From: VRUE01 sp963774555
Lineage (GTDB): Bacteria > Actinomycetota > Thermoleophilia > Solirubrobacterales > 70-9
Reading direction: 5' to 3'
Assembly: GCA_963774555.1 (NCBI GenBank)
Contig: CAVZFL010000002.1
Location: 434,001 to 498,000, forward strand
Length of the DNA: 64,000 nt
The translations under genes and the position numbers were made by a program. Under the pieces are notes generated by a model. The model saw nothing but the letters and a program-made list of their open reading frames with translations, was not told where the DNA came from and ran no database searches. Positions 18,659 to 27,463 of this stretch are shown one piece after another (the stretch's first letter is position 1; the number at the start of each line of letters is the position of its first letter).

Positions 18659-19372
18659 ATGCGTTCCAAGGACGACGTTCGCAAGGAGGTCTGGAAGGCG
18701 ATGGACCGCGCCGGGGTCTCGCGCTTCCCCGGGGCGGAGGGCCGCATCCCCAACTTCGCCGGGGCCAAGCTCGCCGCCGAGAAGCTGGCCGGGCAGCGGC
18801 TCTGGAAGCGCGCCCGGGTGATCAAGGCCAACCCCGACTCGCCCCAGACCTACGCCCGGCGCTGCGCCCTGGAAGAAGGCAAGGTCGTGATCATGGCCGT
18901 GCCGCGCCTGCGCGACCCCCATCCGTTCCGGGTGCTCGACCCGAAGAAACTCTCCAAAGGCGCCCTGAAAGAGGCGGCGACGATCAAGGGGGCGCTCAAA
19001 CATGGCCGGGTCACGGCTCTGGACGAGCTGCCCGAGATCGACTTCGTCCTCTGCGGCTCGGTCGCGGTCAACCTCAGCGGCGCCCGGGTCGGCAAGGGCG
19101 GCGGTTACTCCGACCTCGAGTACGGCGTGCTGATCGACGCCGGCAAGATCGACAGCCACACCACCGTGGCGACCACCGTGCACCCGACCCAGGTCCTGCG
19201 CCGCCACCTGATGATGACCGCCCACGACCTGCCGGTCGACGTGATCGCGACGCCGCGCGCGGTGATCGAGGTCGAGCGCCAGTACGAGCGCCCGCGCGGA
19301 ATCCTCTGGGATCACCTGCAGCCGCCGCAGATCCGCGAGATACCCATACTTGAACGTATGGGTTATGCCTGA
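18659..19372 (+). CDS. 5-formyltetrahydrofolate cyclo-ligase family protein
   Basis: 237 residues from the ATG at 18659, divergent from the transpeptidase with a 56-bp gap. Members convert 5-formyl-THF to 5,10-methenyl-THF using ATP. The pattern IDFVLCGSVAVNLSGARVGK followed by GGGYSDLEYG matches the conserved GRLGKGGGYYD region of the family, and the N-terminus DDVRKEVWKAM matches its usual start. The sequence is closer to the MTHFSD-like branch than to short bacterial YgfA proteins. The frame is intact. The stop TGA overlaps the hydrolase start (ATGCCTGA), so the genes are coupled. Confidence 0.75.
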   Translation: MRSKDDVRKEVWKAMDRAGVSRFPGAEGRIPNFAGAKLAAEKLAGQRLWKRARVIKANPDSPQTYARRCALEEGKVVIMAVPRLRDPHPFRVLDPKKLSKGALKEAATIKGALKHGRVTALDELPEIDFVLCGSVAVNLSGARVGKGGGYSDLEYGVLIDAGKIDSHTTVATTVHPTQVLRRHLMMTAHDLPVDVIATPRAVIEVERQYERPRGILWDHLQPPQIREIPILERMGYA

Positions 19373-20240
19373 CGACTACGGCGTCTCCGACCACGCCTGG
19401 CTGGAGGTCGACTGGCGGCGGCACCTGCGCCGGGTCGAGCTGCCCGGCGCCGAGGTCAACTACGTCGAGATCGGCGAGGGCGAGCCGATCGTCTTCGTCC
19501 ACGGGATCTCGGGCTCCTGGCAGAACTGGCTCGAGAACCTGCCGCACTTCGCCCGCGACCACCGCGTGATCGCGCTCGACCTGCCCGGCTTCGGCGCCAG
19601 CCCGATGCCCTCCTGGACGATCGACATGTTCGCCTACGGCCGCCTCCTGCACGACTTCTGCGAGAAGCTCGGCCTCGACGGCGGCGCGACGCTGGTCGGC
19701 AACTCAATGGGCGGCCTGGTCGCGGCCGAGGCGGTGCTCTCGGCGCCGGGGCGCTTCGACCACCTCGTCCTGGTCTCAGCGGCCGGGTTCATCAACACCT
19801 GGTTGCCGCACCAGCGCGGCGTGGCTACCTCGCACGCTTGGGACACCTTCGGCCGCCCCTTCGGTGCCGCAGCACGCTTCGTCGTCGCCCACCGCCGCGC
19901 CCGCTACCTGATGTTCCGCTTTGCGATCCGCCATCCCGGGCGGCTGCGCAAGGAGCTGCTCTGGGAGCAGATGGCCTCGGGACTGCCCTGCCCCGGATTC
20001 GCCGACGCGCTCAGCGCGGTGATCGAATACGACGCTCGCGACCGCCTCGAAGAGATCGAGATCCCAACGATGATCGTCTGGGGAACGGAGGACTGGGTGA
20101 TTCCATCGGCCGCCGCTCTCAGCTACAACCGCCGCATCCCCCACTCACGCCTGGAGATCTTCGAGGACACCGGCCACGTCCCCCAGCTGGAGCGCCCCCA
20201 GCGCTTCAACTCCCTGTTGGACGATTTCCTGGCTGGCTAG
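19365..20240 (+). CDS. Alpha/beta hydrolase
   Basis: 291 residues from the ATG at 19365, which overlaps the upstream stop; an in-frame ATG at 19350 is also possible. The oxyanion strand reads IVFVHGISGSWQNW, the nucleophile elbow is GNSMGG, the acid is in WGTEDWVIP, and the catalytic His is in EDTGHVPQLE. Fold and triad are clear; substrate specificity (ester, epoxide, haloalkane or C-C bond) is not. Intact frame, cotranscribed with the cyclo-ligase. Followed by two hairpin repeats. Confidence 0.88.
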   Translation: MPDDYGVSDHAWLEVDWRRHLRRVELPGAEVNYVEIGEGEPIVFVHGISGSWQNWLENLPHFARDHRVIALDLPGFGASPMPSWTIDMFAYGRLLHDFCEKLGLDGGATLVGNSMGGLVAAEAVLSAPGRFDHLVLVSAAGFINTWLPHQRGVATSHAWDTFGRPFGAAARFVVAHRRARYLMFRFAIRHPGRLRKELLWEQMASGLPCPGFADALSAVIEYDARDRLEEIEIPTMIVWGTEDWVIPSAAALSYNRRIPHSRLEIFEDTGHVPQLERPQRFNSLLDDFLAG

Positions 20241-20256
20241 CCAGGGCAAAACGGGG

Positions 20257-20359
20257 TGTAACGCTTTGCCCACCCCGCCGGGGGACAAGACGTTGCACCC
20301 TGAAAGCCGCACGGCGCTGTAACGCTTTGACCCCCTAGCAAGGGGAGAAAGCGTTGCAC
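20257..20359. repeat. Two tandem 42-bp hairpin repeats
   Basis: Units at 20257-20298 and 20318-20359 both begin TGTAACGCTTTG and end CGTTGCAC. Each folds on itself: in the second, AACGCTTT pairs with AAAGCGTT and CCCCT with AGGGG; the first is less perfect. They lie between the stops of the hydrolase and the convergent ilvD, so they may act as a two-way terminator. Confidence 0.65.
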
Positions 20360-20367
20360 CTGGCTGC

Positions 20368-22061
20368 TTAGGTGATAGCGCCCTTCGAGGCGGACGACAC
20401 AGTGGCGGCGTACTTGGCCATGACACCACGGCCGAAGGGAGAGGGTGGGGACTCGTACTCTGTAACCCGCTCGGCGATTTCTTCGTCGGTCAAGGCGACG
20501 TCGAGGCGGCGATTGTCGATGTCGACGGTGATCTCGTCGCCCTCGCGGATCGCGGCGATCGGGCCGCCCCTGGCGGCCTCCGGTGCGACGTGGCCGATCA
20601 TCAGGCCGCGGGTGGCGCCGGAGAAGCGGCCGTCGGTGACCATCGCCACGCTCTGCCCGAGGCCCTCGCCGACGATCGCGGCGGTTACCTGAAGCATCTC
20701 GCGCATGCCGGGACCGCCGACGGGGCCCTCGTTGCGGATCACGACGACGTCGCCGGGCTCGATCTTCTGGTCCTTGACCGCGCGGAAGCATTCCTCCTCG
20801 GACTCGAAGACCCGCGCCGGGCCGGTCTGCTGGGTGCGCTCGGTGCCGGCGAGCTTGACCACGGCGCCCTCGGGGGCGAGGTTGCCGCGCAGGATCGCCA
20901 GGCCGCCTTCCTTCTTCAGCGGGTCGGCGAGCAGGCCGCACGACTTCCTGGCCGTCGGCCTCGCTCGCACCCTCGGCGACCTCACCGATCGTCTTGCCGG
21001 TGACCGTCATCGCGTCCCCGTGCAGGGTCCCGGCCTCGGCCAGGCGCTTGAGGATCAGCGGCACGCCGCCGGCCGCGTAGAGGTCGGTGGCGACGAAGCG
21101 GCCGCCCGGCTTGAGGTCGGCGAGCAGCGGCGTGGCGCGGGAGATCCGCTCGAAGTCGTCCATCTGCAGCTCGATCCCGAGCTCGTGAGCGAGCGCGATC
21201 AGGTGCAGGACGACGTTGGTCGAGCCGCCCGAGGCGCAAGCGCAGGCGATCGCGTTCTCCAGCGAGTCGCGGGTGATCACCCTGCTCGGGCGCATGTCCT
21301 CGGCCAGGACGTTGATCACCAGCTCGCCGATCTTCTCCGCCACGCTGCCCTTCTCGTCGTCTTCGGCCGGGACCATCGCCGAGCCGCCCGGCGCTGACCC
21401 CCAGCGCCTCGAAGGCGCAGGCCATCGTGTTGGCGGTGAACTGGCCGCCGCAGGCCCCGGCGCCGGGGCTGGCGACGCCCTCCAGCTCGTGCAGTTCCTC
21501 GTCGCTCATGTCGCCGGCGTCGTGGGCGCCCATCGCCTCGAAGACGTCGAGGATGGTGACGTCGCGGCCGTGCCAGTGACCGGGGGCGATCGAGCCGCCG
21601 TAGAGCAGCGACCGAGGGCACGTCGAGCCGGGCCATCGCCATCGCGCAGCCGGGGATCGTCTTGTCGCAGGCGCAGAGGACGACGATCGCGTCGAACTGG
21701 TAGCCGCGGGCCATCAGCTCGATCGAGTCGGCGATCACCTCGCGACTGACCAGCGAGGCCTTCATCCCCTGCGTCCCCATCGTGATCCCGTCGGAGATCG
21801 CGACCGTGTTGAACTCCAGCGGCGTGCCGCCGGCAGCGCGCACGCCCTGCTTGACGTGCTCGGCGAGCCCGCGCAGGTGGAAGTTGCAGGAATTCGCCTC
21901 GGCCCAGGTGTTGGCGATCCCGATCGTCGGCCGGCTGAGCGCGTCGTCGTCGAAGCCGACGCCCTTCATGTAGGCGCGCGCGTGGGCGCGGTCGGGACCG
22001 TCGAAGACGCGCTGGAGCGCGGGCGGGGCAGCTTGGTCGTGGTGGCGCCGTTTGAGCTCAT
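20368..22061 (-). CDS. ilvD: Dihydroxy-acid dehydratase (frameshifted)
   Basis: About 564 codons from the ATG at 22061. This Fe-S enzyme dehydrates 2,3-dihydroxy-acids in valine, isoleucine and leucine synthesis. Visible landmarks are PTIGIANTWAEANSCNFHLR, AISDGITMGTQGMKASL, the cluster ligands in CDKTIPGC and GACGGQFTANTMACAFEALG, ASGGSTNVVLHLIALAHE, and the C-terminal VTDGRFSGATRGLMIGHVAP. Frame changes near 22015, 21610, 21385 and 20950 are each explained by extra bases. Starts 10 bp after thiD ends. No attenuator or T-box is visible in front of it. Confidence 0.92.
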
Positions 22062-22070
22062 GGGCGAAAT

Positions 22071-22871
22071 CTACTGAGGCGGTCCAGCGCTGAGACCGAA
22101 GACGTCGACCGGACCGGCTCCCTCGCCGAGGTCCTCGCAGCCCGTTGGCGACGGCGGCCGAGGCGATCTCGCGCGCCCGGCGCGCCGCCTCGCAGGGGCG
22201 ACTCGCCGTGGGCGAGAAAGGCGGCCAGGGCGGAGGAGTGGGTGCAGCCGGAGCCGTGGGCGGCGCCGCCGGGGTGGCGCTCGCCGGCGATCTCGGCCGA
22301 CTCGCGACCGTCGAAGAAGAGGTCGACGACCCGCTCGCTGTGGCCACCGGTGACGACGACGGCGTGCGGGCCGAGCGCCAGCACCTCGCGCGCCAGGTCC
22401 TCCTGGGACTCGTGCTCCTCGCCGCCGCGTCAGCGCCCGCGCCTCGGGAATGTTCGGCGTGACGACCGTGGCCAGCGGCAGCAGCCGCTCGATCAGCGCC
22501 GCCCGCGCCTCGTCGTCGAGCAGCACGGCGCCGCTCTCGGCGACCATCACCGGATCGAGCACCACCGGCGCCTCGCCGATGAGGCTGAGCGCCTCGACCA
22601 CCGCCTCGACCGTCTCCGCGGTGCCGAGCATGCCGATCTTGACCGCGTCGACCCCGATGTCTTCGGCGACCGCGCCGACCTGGGCGACGATCGTCTCCGG
22701 CGAGACCGCCTCGACCGCCTCGACCCCGACCGTGTTCTGCGCCGTGATCGCCGTGATCGCGGTCATCCCGTGCACGCCGCAGCGCGCAAACGCCTTCAGG
22801 TCGGCCTGGATGCCGGCGCCACCGCCGGAGTCCGAGCCGGCGATCGAGAGAACGTCGGGATGGTACTGCAA
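22071..22871 (-). CDS. thiD: Hydroxymethylpyrimidine/phosphomethylpyrimidine kinase (frameshifted)
   Basis: About 265 codons. The N-terminal LSIAGSDSGGGAGIQADLKA and the ATP/Mg loop around VVLDPVMVAESGAVLLDDEA identify the ribokinase-like ThiD enzyme that phosphorylates HMP and HMP-P in thiamine synthesis. The anion-hole region near the C-terminus (GSGCTHSSALAAFLAHG) is in another frame, so at least two extra bases fall near 22440 and 22150-22200. The TTG at 22871 is the best start; the same frame is open upstream into dprA, probably because a shift hides the dprA stop. Confidence 0.88.
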   Translation of the reverse strand: MQYHPDVLSIAGSDSGGGAGIQADLKAFARCGVHGMTAITAITAQNTVGVEAVEAVSPETIVAQVGAVAEDIGVDAVKIGMLGTAETVEAVVEALSLIGEAPVVLDPVMVAESGAVLLDDEARAALIERLLPLATVVTPNIPEARALTRRRGARVPGGPGARGAGARPARRRRHRWPQRAGRRPLLRRSRVGRDRRRAPPRRRRPRLRLHPLLRPGRLSRPRRVAPARRRAGRARSPRPPSPTGCEDLGEGAGPVDVFGLSAGPPQ

Positions 22872-22992
22872 GGTGCCGCTGCGCAGCCTAGATGTTGGAC
22901 GGCCGGCCAGATCAAGGACGCAGGGAGCGTGGCGTGCTCTGCACGCAAGCGACCGAAGGACGCCGATATGCGCGGCCGGAGTGTATCGCAGC

Positions 22993-24120
22993 TCATTCCC
23001 CGGGCCTCCGGACGGCTGCAGCAGCGTCCGCGAGTAGACGCCCACGAGCGAGCAGACGACGTAGCCGAGGGCCTCGAGGGCGGCGAGCGCCGCGGCGACC
23101 TCGGCGCCGGGAGAGGCCGAGCTGCGACGGCGATCGCGTCGCAGGTCTCCTCGCCTCGCTCGACGACGGCGAGCACGCCGAGCAGCGCCGGCTCCAGGTC
23201 CGGGCCGGAGCGCTCGGCCTTGCGCACGCCCGGCCCCAGCATCGCGTCGAGCACGTCCTGAGCGTCGCGGACCAGGCAGGCGCCACCGGCGAGCAGGTCG
23301 TTGGTGCCGGCCGAGCAGCGCGAGCTGACCGGGCCGGGCACGGCGCCGAGGTCGCGGCCGAGGTCGGCGGCGAGGTCGGCGGTGATCAGCGAGCCGGAGC
23401 GCTGCGCCGCCTCGACCACGACGGTCATCCCCGCCAGCGCCGCCATGATCCGGTTGCGGGCCGGGAAGGTCCAGCGCCAGGCGCCGGTGCCCGGGCGGCA
23501 GCTCGGAGAGGACCAGGCCCCGCTCGCAGATCCGCCGCCAGAGCGAGCGGTGCGAGGCCGGGTAGGCGACGTCGGCGCCGCAGCCGAGCACGGCGACGGT
23601 GCGTGCCCGTGCTCGAGCGCGCCGCGATGCGCGCAGGCGTCGATGCCGAAGGCGAGGCCGCTGACGACGAGCAGGCCGGCGGCGGCCAGCTCGCGGCCGA
23701 GCTCGCGCGCCACCTCGCGCCCGTAGGCGCTCGCCCGCCGGGCGCCGACGACGGTGACCAGTCCCCTCTGGCTCCAGCCGCTCCAGCAGCGCCGGGTCGC
23801 CACGGCCGATCAGCGCCCAGGGCGCGTCGGCGGCGTCGCGCAGGCCCGGCGGATAGCCGCGTCGTGGCGGCAGCAGGCCCAGCAGCGCGCCGCCGCCAGT
23901 CGGCGGCGAGACGGCTCTCCGGCACCGCCTCGACCTGGGCGAGGACCTGCGCCGCGATCTTCGGCGCCACCGCGGCGGCGAGATCCTCGTTGGAGAGGCG
24001 CAGCAGTTCGGGCGAGCGCGAGCCCGGGCGCACCGGTGGCGATCTTCTCGATGTACGGGGCCAGGAGGGCGAGCAGCCGCGCGCGGCGCAGGCATCCGGA
24101 CAGGCGCTCGGCGCGCTCAT
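22993..24120 (-). CDS. dprA: DNA processing protein DprA (frameshifted)
   Basis: About 375 codons from the ATG at 24120. The Rossmann-like core reads LVTVVGARRASAYGREVARE, LLVVSGLAFGIDACAHRGAL, VAVLGCGADVAYPASHRSLW, then SELPPG and FPARNRIMAALAGMTVVVEA, all typical of DprA, which loads RecA on incoming single-stranded DNA. A winged-helix-like end (ALAALEALGYV) follows. Several extra bases split the gene (near 23990, 23880, 23770, 23600, 23480, 23310). The stop at 22993-22995 is inferred from the frame expected after repair. The start overlaps the comM stop (ATGA). Confidence 0.85.
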
Positions 24121-25624
24121 TCCCGAGTCCCTCCGCCGCAGCTGCAGGGCCTGCGCCATCTGCTCGCGGCCGATCTCCTCGCTGCCGGCGAGGTCGGCGA
24201 CCGTCTGCGCCAGCCGCAGCACGCGGTCGTGGGCGCGACCGCTGAGCCGGCGGCGCGAGTAGGACTCGGCGAGCAGCGCGGCGGCGCCCTCGTCGAGCGC
24301 GCACTCGCGCACCTCGGCCGGCGTCATCTCGGCGTTGCAGCGGCCGGGCCCGAGCCGCGTGTCCTGGCGCTCGCGGGCGGCGACGACCCGCTCGCGCACC
24401 GCGGCCGAGGGCTCGCCCGGCCGGGCCGCCGATCTCCGCCGCGCTCGGCTGGCGGATCGCGGCGAGGATGTCGATGCGGTCGGCGAGGGCGCCGCTGAGC
24501 CGCCCCTGGTAGCGCGCATCGCCAGCGGCGCGCAGCTGCACTCGGGGTCGGCCTCGCCGCGCCCGCAGGGACAGGGGTTGGCGGCCGCGACGAGCATGAA
24601 GCGGCAGGGCAGGCTGCCGCCAGGCGCCGGCGCGGGCGATCGAGACCCAGCCGGTCTCCAGCGGCGCCCGCAGCGCCTCGAGCGTGTCGCGGCGAAACTC
24701 GCAGAGCTCGTCGAGGAAGAGCACGCCGCGATGCGCGAGCGTCGCCTCGCCCGGACCGGGCGGATTGCCGCCGCCGACCAGGCCGGCCGGGCTGACCGTG
24801 TGATGCGGCGAGCGGAACGGCCGGCCCCCCGCCCGCCCGTCGCCGAGCCGCCCGCAGGCGCTGGCGATCCGCGCCACCTCGAGCGCCTCCTCGGCCGCCA
24901 GCGGCGGCAGGATCGAGGGCAGCCGGCTCGCCGCCAGCGACTTGCCGGCCCCGGGCGGACCGACCATCAGCAGGCTGTGGCCGCCGGCCGCGGCGACCTC
25001 GAGCGCGTAGCGCAGGTGGCGCTGGCCGCGCAGGTCGGCGAGGTCGGGGCGCGCCTCCGCCGGCGCTGCAGGCGCAGCGGCATCGGCTGGGCGGCGCTGC
25101 GGCACCCACTCGCCCGCGGCCAGCGCCGGGAGCTGGCCGAGGCTCTCGACCGGCGATCACCTCGATGCCCTCGACCAGCGCCGCCTCGGGCCCGTTCTCG
25201 GCCGGCACCACGATCGCCTCCAGCGCCCCGCTCCCGCGCCGCCTCGGCGATCGCCAGCACGCCGGGACACGGCGCGGACCGAGCCGTCGAGGGCCAGCTC
25301 GCCGACCATCGCCGAGCGCGCGCGCAGCGCCCCAGCTCGAGCTGGCCCGAGGCGGTCAGCAGCGCGGCGGCGATCGCCAGGTCCAGCCCCGGGCCCGCCT
25401 TGCGCAGGCTCGCCGGGGCGAGGTTGGCGACGATCCGCCGCAGGGGGAACTCGAAGCCGCAGTTGACCAGCGCCGCCCGCACCCGCTCGCGCGCCTCGCG
25501 CACCGCGGCGTCGGGCAGGCCGACGACCGAGAAGGCGGGCAGGCCGCGGTGGACGTCGACCTCGACCCGGACCGGGCGGGCCGACGATGCCGTCGAGGGT
25601 GAATGTCTGCGCGGTGGCGAGCAC
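24117..25624 (-). CDS. comM: Mg-chelatase-like competence protein ComM (frameshifted)
   Basis: About 495 codons from a GTG at 25624. The N-terminal Lon-like domain reads FSVVGLPDAAVREARERVRA and RIVANLAPASLRKAGPGLDL; the AAA+ part has the Walker A GPPGAGKSLAASRLPSILPP, the FRSPHHTVSPAGLVGGG motif and Walker B GVLFLDELCEF; the sensor region reads LVAAANPCPCG. ComM is a helicase for branch migration during natural transformation. At least seven extra bases interrupt the frame. The proposed stop TGA at 24117-24119 overlaps the dprA ATG. Together with dprA this suggests uptake DNA is processed, although no uptake machinery is in the window. Confidence 0.88.
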
Positions 25625-25753
25625 GGAGACGACGCTAGGGAGCCGAATCCGACCGGTGGTGCGCAGGACTGCGTCGCCGCGATCCGTGCCGCCTCTGCGA
25701 CGAAACGGCGCGCCAGCCGCCCGGAGGCCGGGCTCGGCCTAGCGTCGGCCGCG

Positions 25754-26135
25754 ATGACCGAGCAGCGACAGCGAATCGGCCGCGCCGCCGAGGAGCTCGT
25801 CGCCGCCCGCCTCGCCGCGGCCGGCTGGGAGATCGTCGAGCGCAACGCCCGCACCCGCTTCGGCGAGCTCGACATCGTCGCCCTCGACGGCGCGCACCCT
25901 CGTCTTCGTCGAGGTCAAGGCCGGCCGCGCAGGGCTCGGCCTTCGGCCCCGAGCGCCCGGTCCTCGGCGATCGACCACCGCAAGCAGCGACGCGTCCGCC
26001 GCCTCGCCACCGCCTGGATGGCCGAACGCCGCGACGCTCCCCGCTACGTCGAGATCCGCTTCGACGCGGTCGGCGTCAGCTTCGACCGCGACGGCCAGGT
26101 CATCGACGTCGAGCACCTCGCAGGGTGCCTTCTAG
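25754..26135 (+). CDS. yraN: UPF0102/YraN family nuclease-like protein (frameshifted)
   Basis: About 126 codons from the ATG at 25754. The pattern IGRAAEELVAARLAAAGWEI, ERNARTRFGELDIVALDG, a VEVKAGR strand after repair, and the RRLATAWMAER helix match the YraN family, which has a PD-(D/E)XK-like fold and unknown cellular function. Extra bases occur near 25895 and 25925-25975, and one just before the stop; after repair the protein ends DVEHLAGAF with TAG at 26133-26135. It stands alone on the plus strand between comM and rnhB, convergent with rnhB by 6 bp. Confidence 0.82.
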
Positions 26136-26141
26136 GGACCC

Positions 26142-26819
26142 TCAGCCCGCCAGCTCCAGCTGCGCGTAGGCCACCGACTGGAAGGAGCGTCGATGCAGCG
26201 GCGAGATGCCGATCCGCTCGATCGCCTCGCGGTGCTCGGGGGTCGAGTAGCCGACGTGCTCCTCGAAGCCCCAGCCGGGATGCTCGCGGCCGGCGCCGTG
26301 CATGTAGCGGTCGCGGGTCACCTTGGCGATCACCGAGGCGGCGGCGATCGCGGCGCTGGTGCCGTCGCCTTCGACCACCGCGCGGTGGGGCACGGCGCAG
26401 TCGCGCAGCGAGAAGCCGTCGACGAGGCAGGTCGCCGCCGGGCTCGGGCCGCAGGCGTTCGAGCGCGCAGCGAGAGCGCTTCGAGGTTGGTCACGTGCAG
26501 GCCGCGGTCGTCGATCCCGCGTGCGCAGCGCACCACGACGCTGACCCGCTCCGCCGCCCGCAGCACGCAGGGAAAGAGCTCGTCCCGCTTCTCGGCGCTC
26601 ATCTGCTTGGAGTCGTGCAGGCCGGCGAGGGCGCGGCGGTCGGCGTGGGAGAGCGTCTCGTAGTCGATCAGGACCGCGGCGGCGACCAGCGGGCCGGCGA
26701 GGCAGCCGCGGCCGGCCTCGTCGGCGCCGGCGACCAGGCGGCTGCCGAGGCCGCGGTCGAAGGCGAAGAGGCGCCGGGTGCGCGCCAGCCGGCGCCGGTG
26801 CGCTTTGCCCCGGGCGGGG
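26142..26819 (-). CDS. rnhB: Ribonuclease HII (frameshifted)
   Basis: About 225 codons. The active site begins LVAGADEAGRGCLAGPLVAA with the DExG motif; LAGLHDSKQMSAEKRDEL and IAAASVIAKVTRDRYM follow, and the end reads GISPLHRRSFQSVAYAQLEL. It removes single ribonucleotides and RNA primers from DNA. A frame change near 26460 separates the two halves. No good start codon is visible in the gap after lepB, so the N-terminal boundary is approximate. Immediately downstream of lepB in the same direction, the order seen in many actinobacteria. Confidence 0.85.
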   Translation of the reverse strand, partial: PRPGQSAPAPAGAHPAPLRLRPRPRQPPGRRRRRGRPRLPRRPAGRRRGPDRLRDALPRRPPRPRRPARLQADERREAGRALSLRAAGGGAGQRRGALRTRDRRPRPARDQPRSALAARSNACGPSPAATCLVDGFSLRDCAVPHRAVVEGDGTSAAIAAASVIAKVTRDRYMHGAGREHPGWGFEEHVGYSTPEHREAIERIGISPLHRRSFQSVAYAQLELAG

Positions 26820-26821
26820 CC

Positions 26822-27463
26822 TTAGAGGATGCCGACTCGGTCTGGCGGCCAGTAGGTGGCAAAGGCCTCGCCGATGATCCAGGCGCGCGGGACGGGACCC
26901 CAGAAGCGGCTGTCGTCGCTTTCCCCACGGTTGTCGCCCATCATGAAGTAGTGGTCGGGTGGAATGGTGATCGGCTTGGGCAGATTGCAGGCGGGCAGCG
27001 TGCCGCAGGGCCGGATGTAGGACTCGTCGGTCTTCTCGACGCCGTTGACGACCGGGTGACCGTCGCGGACGCTGAGGGTGTCACCGGGGCCGGCGACGAT
27101 CCGCTTGATGAAGTTCTGGCTCGACTCCGCCGCGGTCGGCTGCGGACACGACATCCCGACTTCGACCGGCTGGCTACCGCGCACGGTCTGCCCGCAGCGG
27201 GCCGGCTGGTCGTCGGCGCCCTTGGGCGGGTGGAAGACGACGATGTCGCCAATTCCCGGGTCGGTGAAGTGGTAGAGGAAGCGGTTGACGAGGACCCGCT
27301 GGCCGACGTCGAGGGTCGGTTCCATCGACTGCGAGGGGATCTGGTAGGGCTTGATCAGCCAGGCCTGGATCGCCAGCGCGAGGCCGAGCGCGAGCGCGAC
27401 GATGACGACCAGCTCGACGAGCCCGCCGCCCTTGCTCTTCGGCTTCGGGAGCGACGGGTTCAG
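26822..27463 (-). CDS. lepB: Signal peptidase I
   Basis: About 213 codons. An N-terminal membrane anchor (LVELVVIVALALGLALAIQA) precedes the catalytic Ser in QIPSQSMEPTLDVG; the general base Lys is in NFIKRIVAGPGD, and the GDNRGESDDSRFWGPVP motif closes the domain. It cleaves signal peptides of exported proteins at the outer face of the membrane. In this frame there is no ATG, GTG or TTG before the anchor; the only candidate is a CTG at 27463 that overlaps the rplS stop codon. Either CTG is used or a base is miscalled. The anchor shows that the ATG at 27325 is too late. Confidence 0.9.
   Translation of the reverse strand: MNPSLPKPKSKGGGLVELVVIVALALGLALAIQAWLIKPYQIPSQSMEPTLDVGQRVLVNRFLYHFTDPGIGDIVVFHPPKGADDQPARCGQTVRGSQPVEVGMSCPQPTAAESSQNFIKRIVAGPGDTLSVRDGHPVVNGVEKTDESYIRPCGTLPACNLPKPITIPPDHYFMMGDNRGESDDSRFWGPVPRAWIIGEAFATYWPPDRVGIL

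Noticed and set aside
22071..23110. DprA-ThiD fusion protein suggested by one open frame across both genes
   Set aside because: The region is full of one-base insertions; an expected dprA stop (22993-22995) appears in the neighbouring frame, and no such fusion is known to me.
1..26819. Programmed +1 frameshifting at in-frame CGA codons, since the first CGA often coincides with a frame change
   Set aside because: CGA is rare in correct frames here but common once the frame is off by one, so it naturally appears right after any insertion. In the fused reductase a CGA (in GISGRRLAED) is read straight, another is read normally in the oxidoreductase at 7382, and conserved residues place some extra bases upstream of the CGA (for example in leuS near 820 and 1940).
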